Shown: positions 32,395-41,188, counted from the first letter of the stretch. The stretch is DNA of 42,924 bases from Rhodococcus aetherivorans (GCF_011058165.1 NZ_JAALEG010000052.1:1-42924), one strand, 5' to 3'. Program-made: numbers and translations. The notes: generated by a model not told the origin, from the letters alone.

Positions 32395-33870
32395 ATGGAC
32401 GAATACCGGGTGGTGGTGATCGGCGCCGGGATCTCCGGCATCGGCGCGGCGATCGCGCTGCGACGGCGCGGGATCACCGACTTCGTCGTCCTCGAGAAGG
32501 CCGGGACCCTCGGCGGCACGTGGCGCGCCAACACGTACCCCGGATGCGCCTGCGACGTGCCCTCGCTGCTGTACTCGTACTCCTTCGCCCGGAACCGGGA
32601 CTGGAGCCGAATCTTCGCCGGGCAGAACGAGATCCGAGACTACATCGAGCACACCGCCGACGCCCGCGGCGTGAGGTCCCACGTCCGGTTCGGGATCGAG
32701 ATGCTGCGCGCGGACTGGGACCCGATCGACGCGCGCTGGACCCTCGAGACCACCGGCGGGACCGTGCGGGCGCGGTTCCTCGTCGCCGCCGCGGGACCGT
32801 GGAACGAACCGCTCGTACCCGACATCCCCGGTCTGTCGCAGTTCCCCGGCGAGGTGTTCCACTCGGCGCGCTGGAACCACGACTACGACCTGCGCGGCAA
32901 GCGCGTGGCCGTCGTCGGCACCGGAGCCTCGGCCGTCCAGTTCGTCCCCGAGATCGCGCCGGACGTCGCGCGGATGCACCTGTACCAGCGGACGGCGCAG
33001 TGGGTGCTGCCCAAGCCCGACCGTCGGCTGTCGGGGTTCGAGCGCCGGCTGCTCGCCCGCGTCCCGGGCGCGCGACGACTGGTCGAGGCGACCGAGTACG
33101 CGCTCATGGAGGCCCTCGGCCTCGGCTTCCGGCACCCGTGGCTCATGCGGCAACTGCAGTGGATCGGCCGCGCCCAGCTGCGGGCGCAGGTCCGCGACCC
33201 GCGGCTGCGCCGCGCCCTGACCCCCGACTACACCCTGGGCTGCAAGCGGCTGCTCATGTCGAACACCTACTACCCCGCCCTCACCCGCCCCCACGTCGAG
33301 GTCCACCCGAGCGCGGTGCGCGAGATCCGCGGCTCCACCGTGATCGCCCAGGACGGCAGCGAAGCCGAGGTCGACGCCGTCGTCTTCGGCACCGGCTTCC
33401 ACATCCTCGACATGCCGATCGCCGGCCGGATGTTCGACGGACAGGTACGCAGCCTCGACGAGCACTGGCAGGGCAGCCCGCAGGCGTACCTGGGGTCGTC
33501 CGTCGCGGGCTTTCCCAACGCGTTCGTCCTGCTCGGCCCCAGCCTCGGCACCGGCCACACGTCGGCGTTCCTCATCCTCGAAGCCCAGCTCGAGCACGTC
33601 GCGACCGCGATCGACACGGCGGTGCGCCGCGGCTGGCGCACCCTCGAGGTGCGGCGCGACGTCCAGGACGCCTTCAACGACGAGGTCCAGGCCGCCCTTC
33701 CGGGCACGGTCTACAACTCCGGCGGATGCCGCAGCTACTTCTTCGACGTCAACGGCCGCAACAGCTTCAACTGGCCGTGGTCGTCGGCCGCGCTCCGTCG
33801 CCGGGTGTCGGCGTTCGACCCGGGCGTCTACGCCGTCACGCGCGACGACGAACCCGTGCCCGCCGGGTGA
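32395..33870 (+). CDS. Flavin-containing/Baeyer-Villiger-type monooxygenase
   Basis: A 491-residue class B flavoprotein monooxygenase using FAD and NADPH. The FAD Rossmann motif is VVVIGAGISGIGAAI (residues 6-20), followed by EKAGTLGGTWRANTYPGCACDVPS. The Baeyer-Villiger fingerprint FPGEVFHSARW lies at 150-160, with Asn rather than the usual Pro or Asp at the next position. The NADPH motif is VAVVGTGASAVQ (171-182), and DAVVFGTGFH comes later. Substrates of this group are ketones, steroids or sulfides; none can be assigned here. ATG 32395 has a gaggggacg sequence upstream. It is divergent from a TetR gene that probably controls it. Confidence 0.9.
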   Translation: MDEYRVVVIGAGISGIGAAIALRRRGITDFVVLEKAGTLGGTWRANTYPGCACDVPSLLYSYSFARNRDWSRIFAGQNEIRDYIEHTADARGVRSHVRFGIEMLRADWDPIDARWTLETTGGTVRARFLVAAAGPWNEPLVPDIPGLSQFPGEVFHSARWNHDYDLRGKRVAVVGTGASAVQFVPEIAPDVARMHLYQRTAQWVLPKPDRRLSGFERRLLARVPGARRLVEATEYALMEALGLGFRHPWLMRQLQWIGRAQLRAQVRDPRLRRALTPDYTLGCKRLLMSNTYYPALTRPHVEVHPSAVREIRGSTVIAQDGSEAEVDAVVFGTGFHILDMPIAGRMFDGQVRSLDEHWQGSPQAYLGSSVAGFPNAFVLLGPSLGTGHTSAFLILEAQLEHVATAIDTAVRRGWRTLEVRRDVQDAFNDEVQAALPGTVYNSGGCRSYFFDVNGRNSFNWPWSSAALRRRVSAFDPGVYAVTRDDEPVPAG

Positions 33871-33922
33871 GCGGTGCGCCCGGCGGTCCTCGGTGCCCGG
33901 ATGGCCGGCGTACCGTCGGGGC

Positions 33923-34693
33923 ATGGCCCGCAGGTCCGCCACCCGCCGCCGTCCGCCCCCGTCGGACGGCTACCTGTACGAACCCAGCGAGCGGCGGGTC
34001 CGCGGAACCTGGGCCGGTCACACCGTGGTCGACACCATCCGCGCGCTGCTCGTGTGGCCGCCCGGCCATCCCGTCCCCTTCTACCTGTTCCCCCGCGACG
34101 ACGTGCGCACCGATCTCCTCGCGCCCGCCCCGGCACCGGGCGACAGGAACGACGTCGCGCGGTGGTTCGATCTGACCGACGACGAGACCCGGGCGCCCGC
34201 CGCGGCGTTCGTGCTCGACGTCGCGGGACTCGAGGAGTACATCGGCTTCGAATGGTTCGGCCGCCGGGGAGCGGGCATCGAAAACTGGTACGAGGAGGAC
34301 ACGGAGATCTTCGTTCATCCCCGCGACCCGCACCACCGGGTCGATGCGCTGCCCAGCAGCCGGCACGTGCAGGTGTCCATCGCCGGCACGGTCGTCGCCG
34401 AGACCCGGAACCCGGTGCTGCTGTTCGAGACCCACCTGCCCGTGCGGTACTACATCCCGCCCGCCGACGTCGACTTCTCGGTACTCGAGGAGACGGAACT
34501 GCACACGTCGTGCCCCTACAAGGGTACGGCCCGGTACTGGAGCTTCACCGGAACGCCGCGGGCCGAGAACGTCGCCTGGTCGTACCCGGATCCCCTCCCC
34601 GCCGTCGCACCGATCGCCGGCCACGTCGCGTTCTACAACGAGGCGGTGGACCTCGTCGTCGACGGCGTTCCCGTCGCGCGTCCGGGCGGCTGA
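33923..34693 (+). CDS. Protein with two DUF427 domains
   Basis: A 256-residue cytosolic protein made of two DUF427 modules. The first includes RVRGTWAGHTVVDTIRALLVWPPGHPVPFYLFPRDDV. The second includes VQVSIAGTVVAETRNPVLLFETHLPVRYYIPPADV, then TSCPYKGTARYWSF and ENVAWSYPDPLPAVAPIAGHVAFYNEAVDLVVDG. The CPYKG and FYNE motifs are nearly invariant in the family, whose biochemical role is not known. ATG 33923 gives the usual N-terminus; an in-frame start 30 nt earlier is less likely. It follows the monooxygenase gene by 52 nt on the same strand and may be co-transcribed. Confidence 0.87.
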   Translation: MARRSATRRRPPPSDGYLYEPSERRVRGTWAGHTVVDTIRALLVWPPGHPVPFYLFPRDDVRTDLLAPAPAPGDRNDVARWFDLTDDETRAPAAAFVLDVAGLEEYIGFEWFGRRGAGIENWYEEDTEIFVHPRDPHHRVDALPSSRHVQVSIAGTVVAETRNPVLLFETHLPVRYYIPPADVDFSVLEETELHTSCPYKGTARYWSFTGTPRAENVAWSYPDPLPAVAPIAGHVAFYNEAVDLVVDGVPVARPGG

Positions 34694-34703
34694 CCGCGCC
34701 GGC

Positions 34704-35813
34704 TCACCGCTCGAGCCGGATCCACGGGCCGCCGTCCCCCGCGGCCCGCAACCGAGTGCCGAAGATCGCCGACGACTCCTCGAGCGCCGCGCGCAGCCAG
34801 CGCTCCTGCGACTGCGTGACGTGTTCGAGCCGCATCCGCCGCGCCCGCACCGGCATCATCCGCAACTCCCGCAGCTCCCGCGAGTCCGCGTCGAACGAGA
34901 CGACATACAGCAGGCGCAACTCGTCGCGGAAGCGCTCGTAGCCGCCGATGCCCTCGTAGTCGTTGATCAGGTCGCCGCACCCGTACAGCACCGGCTTGCC
35001 GCGGTAGACCTCCAGCGGCCGCGGGTGATGGGACGAATGCCCGTGCACCACATCGACGCCGCCGTCGATCAGACGGTGCGCGAACCGCACGTGCTCGTCC
35101 GGCACCGCGTAGCCCCAGTTGGATCCCCAGTGCACCGACACCACCACCACATCGCCGGCCGCGCGGTCGGCGTCGATCCGGGCGAGCAGCCCGTCGGCTC
35201 CCGCCTCCGACACCTCCGGCAACAGCGCCACCCCGGGCCGCGTCGCCGTCGCGGCCCACCACGGGGCGATCCCGCTCGACACCGCACCGACCGACCACAC
35301 CCGCACCCGGCCCGCCCCGACCGGGACCGTCGCCGGCCGCCACGCCAGCCGATCGTCGCCGCCCGCGCCGGCGAGCCGCAGTCCCGCCGCCGTGAGGACC
35401 TCGACGGTCTCGCGCAGACCACGGACGCCGAAGTCGAGCACGTGATTGTTGGCCAGGGTGCACACGTCGACCCGTGCGACGGTGACCACCTCGACGTTCG
35501 CCGGATTCATCCGGTAGTGGATGCCCTTCTCCGGCGCGTAGTCCCGCGACGTGGTCACGGACGTCTCGAGGTTGACGATCCGAACGTCCGGGGCGCACTC
35601 GTCGAGCACGGACAGCGCGATACCCCACGGCCAGTCGTATCCCGCGGGCCGCGGAATCGCGCCGCTGCGGGTCTCGGCGAGTTCGACGTAGTCCCGGGCG
35701 TCCTTCACGTAGGACTCCCGCAGCGTGGGACCTCCGGGGTGCAGGAGGATCTGGTCCACACCCCGGCCGGTCATCACGTCTCCGGCGAGGAAGAGCGTCA
35801 CCGTGCCCGGCAC
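34704..35813 (-). CDS. CapA family metallophosphatase-like protein
   Basis: A protein of about 369 residues related to CapA/PgsA, which takes part in poly-gamma-glutamate capsule synthesis in bacilli, although most actinobacterial members are uncharacterised. TLFLAGDVMTGRGVDQIL is the first metal-binding motif (GDVM). VRIVNLETSVTTS, DVCTLANNHVLDFG, VVVSVHWGSNWGY and VVHGHSSHHPRPLEVY supply the Asn, Asp and His ligands of a calcineurin-like fold. No signal peptide is evident. GTG 35813 is chosen because the fold starts right after it; a frame open to 35864 would add 17 residues. It follows the GGDEF gene on the same strand with little or no gap. Confidence 0.85.
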   Translation of the reverse strand: MPGTVTLFLAGDVMTGRGVDQILLHPGGPTLRESYVKDARDYVELAETRSGAIPRPAGYDWPWGIALSVLDECAPDVRIVNLETSVTTSRDYAPEKGIHYRMNPANVEVVTVARVDVCTLANNHVLDFGVRGLRETVEVLTAAGLRLAGAGGDDRLAWRPATVPVGAGRVRVWSVGAVSSGIAPWWAATATRPGVALLPEVSEAGADGLLARIDADRAAGDVVVVSVHWGSNWGYAVPDEHVRFAHRLIDGGVDVVHGHSSHHPRPLEVYRGKPVLYGCGDLINDYEGIGGYERFRDELRLLYVVSFDADSRELRELRMMPVRARRMRLEHVTQSQERWLRAALEESSAIFGTRLRAAGDGGPWIRLER

Positions 35814-35867
35814 ACCTGCGACAGTAACCCCCGGCACCCGGATCCGTCGCGCGTCCACGGGCACAGG

Positions 35868-37199
35868 TCAGCCCGACGCGTAGCTCGGCTGCTCGGTGAC
35901 GTCGCCGAGCACGACCAGCGTCGCGAGGGTGTTCTCCCACCGGATCCGGACGGCGCCGACCGTCGCCTGCACGACGGTCCCGTCCGGGCGGCCGAACTCG
36001 CACAGTTGCCCGGTCCGGTCGTGCAGCGAGCGGACGGTGACGGAACCGTCGGGCCACGTGCCGCCGGTGAAGATCTCGTGCAGCGCCCGGTTCTCCACGT
36101 CCCGGGCGTCGACGCCGAGCAGCGCCGCAAAGGTGGGATTGGCGTAGGCGATGGCGCCGCCGTCGCGCACGGCGATGATGGGGACGGGCAGCAGATCGAG
36201 GACGGCGGGCAGGGGCAGCGGCGCCAACCGATCCGGCAGGTGCGCCCAGGTCGCGGCCTTGGCTCGATACAGATCCATGTCGGCGTCGTGGTAGAGGTCC
36301 ATGGGGTCGCTGACGACGCCCGCCGCGACCCCGAAGCTGACCGGCACGGGATTCGCGCGGACCATGTCCTCGAGCACCGCGCGCCCCTCCTCTTCGTCCG
36401 TGTCCGGGAGCACGACGAGGAATTCGTCGCCGCCGAGACGCGCCAGGATCCCGCCGCGCGGCACCTGCTGCGCCCACGCCCCGGCGGCGTCGCGGAGCAG
36501 TGCGTCACCCGCGGGATGCCCGTGCTCGTCGTTGAACGCCTTGAATCCGTCGACGTCGAGCAGGCCCAGGCAGACCCGGGTGCCGCGGTCGCGCGGCCGC
36601 GAGCGCAGTTCGAGGTCGAGACCCGCGCGGTTGCGCAGGCCGGTGAGCGGATCGCGGGTCGCCGCGTTCACCAGCAGCCGTCCCACGGCCCCGAAGATCG
36701 CCCCGGACCCGAGCAGGGCGGCGGCGACGATCACGTAACCGACCCACAGCAGGCGCGTCGGGGCGACGGCCGCGGCGCCGAGGGTCGCCGCGGTGAGCGC
36801 CCCGATCCACAGGACGGCCTGCCGCGGTGGCCAGAACGCCGAGAGATACATCGACAGGAACATCGATCCCATGACGCTGATGAGGATGCGGGAGGGATCG
36901 ACGTGGAACGCGATCACCGCGGGCATCGCGACGACCGCGCACGCGGTGGCGGCGACGATGGGGGTGCGTCCCGGACGCCGTGGCGCCCACCGCAGGATCA
37001 CCAGCCCGGCGATGCCCAGCGCCAGCGCCGAGGCCATGCCGGCGAAGCTACCGGATCGGGCGATGGCCGGATCGAGCAGGGCTGCAACGATTCCTACCGC
37101 GACGAGCCCGGTGCTGACTGCCAGGTACCACACGAGCAGACGGCGCCGCTGGACCCGGAGGTTCTCCGTCGCACCGTGCAGCACCTGGCGATCGCCCAC
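35868..37199 (-). CDS. Membrane GGDEF diguanylate cyclase with C-terminal PAS domain
   Basis: A 443-residue protein. Residues 22-178 contain about six transmembrane helices. The GGDEF domain (180-318) has TRDPLTGLRNRAGLD, metal Asp215 (LLDVDGFK), NDEHGHPAGD and an intact GGDEF at 256-260, so it should make cyclic di-GMP. The upstream inhibitory site normally reads RxxD; here it is RGGI, so product inhibition is probably lost. A PAS domain (about 325-440; IIAVRDGGAIAYANPTFAALLG) follows the GGDEF, the reverse of the common PAS-GGDEF order. The start is GTG 37199. It lies 57 nt downstream of gabD2 and immediately upstream of the CapA gene. No EAL or HD-GYP gene is in the window. Confidence 0.88.
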   Translation of the reverse strand: MGDRQVLHGATENLRVQRRRLLVWYLAVSTGLVAVGIVAALLDPAIARSGSFAGMASALALGIAGLVILRWAPRRPGRTPIVAATACAVVAMPAVIAFHVDPSRILISVMGSMFLSMYLSAFWPPRQAVLWIGALTAATLGAAAVAPTRLLWVGYVIVAAALLGSGAIFGAVGRLLVNAATRDPLTGLRNRAGLDLELRSRPRDRGTRVCLGLLDVDGFKAFNDEHGHPAGDALLRDAAGAWAQQVPRGGILARLGGDEFLVVLPDTDEEEGRAVLEDMVRANPVPVSFGVAAGVVSDPMDLYHDADMDLYRAKAATWAHLPDRLAPLPLPAVLDLLPVPIIAVRDGGAIAYANPTFAALLGVDARDVENRALHEIFTGGTWPDGSVTVRSLHDRTGQLCEFGRPDGTVVQATVGAVRIRWENTLATLVVLGDVTEQPSYASG

Positions 37200-37256
37200 A
37201 GCCGGATTATCGCGTTCGTCGCACCGCGTGTTTCCGGCTCTGCGAAATGCCGGCCG

Positions 37257-38810
37257 TCACCGGCCCGGCAGCCACTGCATCGCCTTGACGAAGGGCGGCA
37301 TCACCTTCGACCACAGCTTCGGCGGAACCCCACGGGGCCCACCGAGATTCATCACCCGGGTCGTCGCGATCGTCTGCGGCTCGGTGTACTTGATCAGGCC
37401 CTCGGCGCCGTGCCGGCGGCCCATACCCGAGATGCCCATGCCGCCCATCGGCGCGTCGGTGCTGCCCCACGCCGGCGCGTAGCCCTCGTCGACGTTGACG
37501 GTGCCCGCCCGCACCCGCGCCGCGATGGCCTCGCCCTGCGCCTTGGTGCCCGCCCACACGCTGGCATTGAGCCCATACTCGGTGTCGTTGGCGCGACGGA
37601 TCGCCTCCTCGACGTTGTCCACCGGGTACACCGACACGAGCGGACCGAACGTCTCCTCCCGGTAGCACTCGGCGTCCTCGGGGACGTCGGTGAGCACCGT
37701 CGGCTCGTAGAACAGGGGGCCGAGATCGGGCCGGGTCCGGCCGCCGGCAACGACGGTGGCGCCCTTGGCGACGGCATCGTCGACGTGCCCGGAGACGGCC
37801 TTGACCTGGGTCTCGTTGACCATGCTGCCCATTTCGACGCCGTACTCGTAACCCGGCCCGAGGGTCATGTTCCGCACCCGCTCGCCGAGCATGCGGAGGA
37901 ACTCGGGGGCGACGGACTTCTCCACGTAGATCCGTTCGATGGAGATGCACAGCTGCCCGGAGTTGGAGAAGCACGCCCGCACGGCCGCGTCGGTGACCTC
38001 ACGCAGGTTCGCGCCGGCGGTGACGATCATCGGGTTCTTGCCGCCGAGTTCGGCGGAGAAGCCGATGAGGCGGCGGCCCGCCTGCTCGGCGAGGAGGCTG
38101 CCGGTCTGCGAGGAGCCGGTGAACATGAGGTAGTCGGCGTTCTCGACGAGGGCGGTGCCCACGACGGAGCCGGGCCCGGGCACCACGGCGAACAGGTCGC
38201 GCGGCAGCCCGGCCCGATAGAGCAGTTCGACGACGGCCAGCGCGCAGTAGGGGGTCTGGCTGTCGGGCTTGAGGACGACGGCGTTACCGGCGAGCAGGGC
38301 GGCGATCGCGTCGGAGACGGCGAGGGTCATCGGGTAGTTCCACGGTGCGATGACCCCGACGACGCCCTTCGGGTGGTAGCGCACGGTGGTCTTCGTCAGG
38401 CCGGGAAGCATGCCCGTGGCGCGGCGGGGACGCAGCAGCCGGGGCGCGGTGCGCGCGTAGTAGCGCGCGGTGAGGGCGATGTCGAGGACCTCCTCCTGCG
38501 CCGACGCGCGGGCCTTGCCGGTCTCGGCCTGGGCCATGTCCATCAGCTCTTCGCGGTGGGCCAGCACCAGGTCGTGGTAGCGGTGGAAGATCTCGGCGCG
38601 TTGCTCGACGGAGCGGCGGGCCCAGTCGGCCTGCGCGACGCGGGCCCGCTCGAGGGCGGCCCTGGCGTCGTCGGCGGTGCCGATGGGAACCGTCGCGAGT
38701 TCACGACCGGTGAAAGCCTCCACGACCGAGCGGGTGGGACGGCTCGCTGCGTCCGGGATGGCGATGAGCTCGGCCAACCGTGCGAAGGTGGCGGCGCTGG
38801 GAGCAGGCAT
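37257..38810 (-). CDS. gabD2: Succinic semialdehyde dehydrogenase (NADP+), GabD2 type
   Basis: Oxidises succinic semialdehyde to succinate, feeding GABA or the alternative 2-oxoglutarate route into the TCA cycle. This 517-residue aldehyde dehydrogenase has GVIAPWNYPMTLAVSD and VVLKPDSQTP at the cofactor site, FTGSSQTGSLLAEQAG, and general base Glu254 (ELGGKNP). Nucleophile Cys288 lies in SNSGQLCIS, with REETFGPLVSVYPV later. NSGQLC and the N-terminus (FARLAELIAIPDAASRPTRSVVEAFTG) match actinobacterial GabD2 (Rv1731-like). The ATG is at 38810 with aggggt upstream. A GTGACA-17-TAGGTT promoter precedes it in the divergent region. Confidence 0.92.
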   Translation of the reverse strand: MPAPSAATFARLAELIAIPDAASRPTRSVVEAFTGRELATVPIGTADDARAALERARVAQADWARRSVEQRAEIFHRYHDLVLAHREELMDMAQAETGKARASAQEEVLDIALTARYYARTAPRLLRPRRATGMLPGLTKTTVRYHPKGVVGVIAPWNYPMTLAVSDAIAALLAGNAVVLKPDSQTPYCALAVVELLYRAGLPRDLFAVVPGPGSVVGTALVENADYLMFTGSSQTGSLLAEQAGRRLIGFSAELGGKNPMIVTAGANLREVTDAAVRACFSNSGQLCISIERIYVEKSVAPEFLRMLGERVRNMTLGPGYEYGVEMGSMVNETQVKAVSGHVDDAVAKGATVVAGGRTRPDLGPLFYEPTVLTDVPEDAECYREETFGPLVSVYPVDNVEEAIRRANDTEYGLNASVWAGTKAQGEAIAARVRAGTVNVDEGYAPAWGSTDAPMGGMGISGMGRRHGAEGLIKYTEPQTIATTRVMNLGGPRGVPPKLWSKVMPPFVKAMQWLPGR

Positions 38811-38849
38811 GTCGTACCCCTACTGGTGAGTAGTTCTTGCAGTTACACC

Positions 38850-38878
38850 AACCTACCGCGCAGCGTGGTGCTTGTCAC
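38850..38878 (-). promoter_or_regulatory. Promoter for gabD2
   Basis: On the minus strand, GTGACA (38878-38873) and TAGGTT (38855-38850) are separated by 17 nt. The predicted start near 38843 leaves a leader of about 33 nt. The leader includes tactggtgagta at 38821-38832, whose outer TACT/AGTA arms are complementary. Confidence 0.55.
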
Positions 38879-38910
38879 AGAGCGGGCTGTTCGCCGCCCG
38901 GCAGCCCCGC

Positions 38911-38916
38911 TAGCCT
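38911..38916 (+). promoter_or_regulatory. -10 element for the leaderless cyclase gene
   Basis: TAGCCT lies 6 nt before the cyclase ATG at 38923, and the intervening gaggag is too close to act as a Shine-Dalgarno. A leaderless start is likely. No good -35 was found. Confidence 0.45.
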
Positions 38917-38922
38917 GAGGAG

Positions 38923-40407
38923 ATGGACCCACCGGTCACCCGGTATCTTCCGCGCGACGGCCACGGCCTCGCGTACCAGGTGGTGGGTGAAGGCCCGGTG
39001 GACGTCGTGTGGTTCCTCGAGATCCAGACCCACCTGGACCTGATGTGGACCGACCCCCACCTGCACTACCTGATCGAACGCAACGGCACCTTCGGCCGCT
39101 CGGTGTACTTCCAGCGCCGCGGGATCGGGCTGTCCGATCCGCTGGACCGGGTGCCCAGCCTCGAGGAGCAGGCCGACGACGTGCTGGCCGTGATGGACGA
39201 GGTGGGGATGCGCCGGGCCACCCTCGTCGGCGTCGCCAGCACCTGCGGACCGCAGTGCCTCGTCGCCGCCCGCGCCCCGGACCGCGTCGCCGGCCTGGTC
39301 CTCGTCCAGCCGTTTGCCGAGCGTCTCCTCGGCGGCGACGGTGAGCCGCACGGATGGACGCCGGTGCGGCGGGCGGAGTTCGTCGACAACTGGCGGACCG
39401 TGGGCCGGGAGTGGGGTTCCGGGGCCTCGGTCCGGATGTGGGAGCACCACGCCGACAACCCCTACAACCGGCGGCTGATGGCGATGCTCGAACGGTGCTC
39501 CGCGACACCGACCACGACGCAGGCGCACCTCGAGTGGATCTTCCGGCTCGACTACTCCAGCGCCCTGCCGTCGATCCAGTGCCCGGCCCGGGTGCTGCTC
39601 CCGGCCGCCAGCCCCGTGCCCCGCGCCGCCGCCGAGTTCGTCGCGCGGCAGATCCCCCGCGGTTCGTTCCACCTGTTGCCGAACGCCCTGCCCGGCGCCT
39701 CGCTCGGGGAGGCGTGGCGGCCGATCCTCGACCACGTCGAGGAACTCGCCACCGGGATGCAGCATCCGGTCGACGCCGACCGCAGCCTCGCGTCGCTGCT
39801 GTTCACCGACATTGTCGGCTCGACGAAACTGCTCGCCCGTATCGGCGACGGCGCCTACCGCGACCTGCGCGCCGCCCACGAACGACGGGTCCGGGCCGAG
39901 GTGGAGCAGGCCGGCGGCCGGCTCGTGAAGGTCACGGGGGACGGGACGCTGAGCCTCTTCGACGGCCCGGCCGCGGCCGTGCGCTGTGCCGCGCGGATCC
40001 GCGACGACGCCCGCGGCCTCGGCATCGAGATCCGGGCCGGCGTCCACACCGGCACCGTCGAGCACGCCGGACCCGAGCTGACCGGATTGTCCGTGCACAT
40101 CGGGGCGCGCATCGGCGCGACCGCCGGTCCCGGCGAGATCCTGGTCTCCCGCACCGCCCGCGACCTCGGCACCGGCTCGGGCCTGAGGTTCGCCGACCGG
40201 GGCCGGCACCGGCTCGCCGGGGTGCCCGGCCGATGGCAGCTGTACGCGCTCACCGACGCGATCACGGACCCGCCCCCGATCGCGCACCGGTCCCTCGACC
40301 TGTCCGTGCTCGACCGGGCCGTGCTCCGCACCGCCCGGCGCGCACCGCAGGTGCTGCGGGCGGTCGCGGCTCTCGCCCACGCCCGGCAGCACCGGCAGGC
40401 GCGGTGA
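38923..40407 (+). CDS. Alpha/beta hydrolase-like domain fused to class III adenylate cyclase
   Basis: A 494-residue two-domain protein. Residues 1-275 have an alpha/beta hydrolase fold (VYFQRRGIGLSDPLDRVPSLEEQADDVLAVMDEVGM), but the nucleophile elbow reads LVGVASTCGPQ instead of GxSxG. The Asp position is occupied by AASPVP and no His follows in PGASLGEAW, so it is probably an inactive sensor. Residues 290-430 are a class III cyclase: metal ligands Asp296 (FTDIVGS) and Asp340 (VKVTGDGT), Lys336 for the base, Arg396. The usual transition-state Asn is His392 (SVHIGARI), as I recall from other fusions of this type. It would make cAMP in the cytosol. Confidence 0.9.
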   Translation: MDPPVTRYLPRDGHGLAYQVVGEGPVDVVWFLEIQTHLDLMWTDPHLHYLIERNGTFGRSVYFQRRGIGLSDPLDRVPSLEEQADDVLAVMDEVGMRRATLVGVASTCGPQCLVAARAPDRVAGLVLVQPFAERLLGGDGEPHGWTPVRRAEFVDNWRTVGREWGSGASVRMWEHHADNPYNRRLMAMLERCSATPTTTQAHLEWIFRLDYSSALPSIQCPARVLLPAASPVPRAAAEFVARQIPRGSFHLLPNALPGASLGEAWRPILDHVEELATGMQHPVDADRSLASLLFTDIVGSTKLLARIGDGAYRDLRAAHERRVRAEVEQAGGRLVKVTGDGTLSLFDGPAAAVRCAARIRDDARGLGIEIRAGVHTGTVEHAGPELTGLSVHIGARIGATAGPGEILVSRTARDLGTGSGLRFADRGRHRLAGVPGRWQLYALTDAITDPPPIAHRSLDLSVLDRAVLRTARRAPQVLRAVAALAHARQHRQAR

Positions 40408-40428
40408 TCATGGAACGGAAGACCACGA

Positions 40429-40803
40429 TCACCCGTGCGTGACCCTCGTGTGAATCAGCAGGCGAGGTCTCGGTGGCGGGCTCGGCCTGCCAGGCTTCGG
40501 TTGTGATGAGGCCGGAACCGGGACGGCGCTACCGATCCGGTTCCCCAAGATCCGGCCCTGCGAGTCAGCACTGAGCAGGATCGCCGTCGGTGGCCGCGAG
40601 CGACTCGGCGGTGCCGGGCGAGACAGCCAGTAGATCGTTTCCTGCAGTGATTCCAGATCGTCGACCGACATCAGGACCGCGGCCGGTTTGCCGTGCCGGG
40701 TGATCGTGATGATGTCGTGCGTGGCTTCGTCGCTGTCGACCAGCGCCGAGAGCTTGTCCTCGGCTTCGCCGAGCGGCACGTCGTGCCCGAATATTGCCCT
40801 CAT
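40429..40803 (-). pseudogene. Phd/YefM family antitoxin, frameshifted
   Basis: ATG 40803 opens MRAIFGHDVPLGEAEDKLSALVDS, then HDIITITRHGKPAAVLMSVDDLESLQETIYWLSRP, a nearly complete Phd/YefM antitoxin that would bind operator DNA and neutralise a RelE- or Fic-type toxin. After WLSRP the frame runs into Pro/Arg-rich sequence up to 40429. In the neighbouring frame the same DNA reads SPGTAESLAATDGDPAQC and stops at 40567-40565, which looks like the native C-terminus. One missing G in the cccggcacc run (about 40620) explains this. No toxin gene is adjacent; an ISL3 transposase remnant flanks it on the upstream side. Confidence 0.75.
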
Positions 40804-40884
40804 GCGCACCCGGTAGCAGGATGGCGGCGACACCGCGCCCCGCCGCCGCCCAAACGGCTGGTCCCCGAACGCCGAACCGTACGG

Positions 40885-41150
40885 AGCCGTTGTCGTGCGT
40901 TATTCAACGAAGACCATCGGTCAGTTCCGGACGGTCTCGACGACCTCGCCTCACTCGGACGCCCCCTGCACCGACGCAGAGCCGACGTGCTCGCCTGCGT
41001 CGACCACCGCGCCTCGAACGGACCCACCGCGGCAATCAACGCCCGACTCGAAGCACTGCCCCGTCACTCCCTCCGATTCGGCAACCCGACCCCCACCGGA
41101 TCCCGTCACTGCTGCACTGCGGCAACCTCACCCGCGCGATCGAGGCACTC
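40885..41150 (+). mobile_element. ISL3 family transposase, C-terminal remnant
   Basis: The plus strand encodes ALFNEDHRSVPDGLDDLASLG, then RPLHRRRADVLACVDHRASNGPTAAINARLEAL and RHSLRFGN. After a frameshift near 41090 it reads RIPSLLHCGNLTRAIEAL. Together they match the end of ISL3 (IS1096/IS1165-like) transposases. In active elements the block reads SNGPTEAINGRLE, where the Glu is thought to be catalytic; here it is Ala. The N-terminal zinc finger and first two acidic residues are absent. No terminal inverted repeats were recognised. This fills most of the 385-nt gap between the antitoxin and DinB genes. Confidence 0.8.
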
Positions 41151-41188
41151 CAGGACCGGAAGAGCCCGTACAGCGGCACCATGGGGCC

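Noticed and set aside
34344-38918. Plus-strand open frame of about 1,500 codons
   Set aside because: It runs antisense to the CapA, GGDEF and GabD2 genes, is full of Arg/Pro/Gly/His, and shows no domain. It is a by-product of high GC content.
40895-41188. N-terminal extension of the DinB protein
   Set aside because: This DNA encodes the ISL3 transposase remnant in other frames, and the DinB fold begins after the ATG at 41189.
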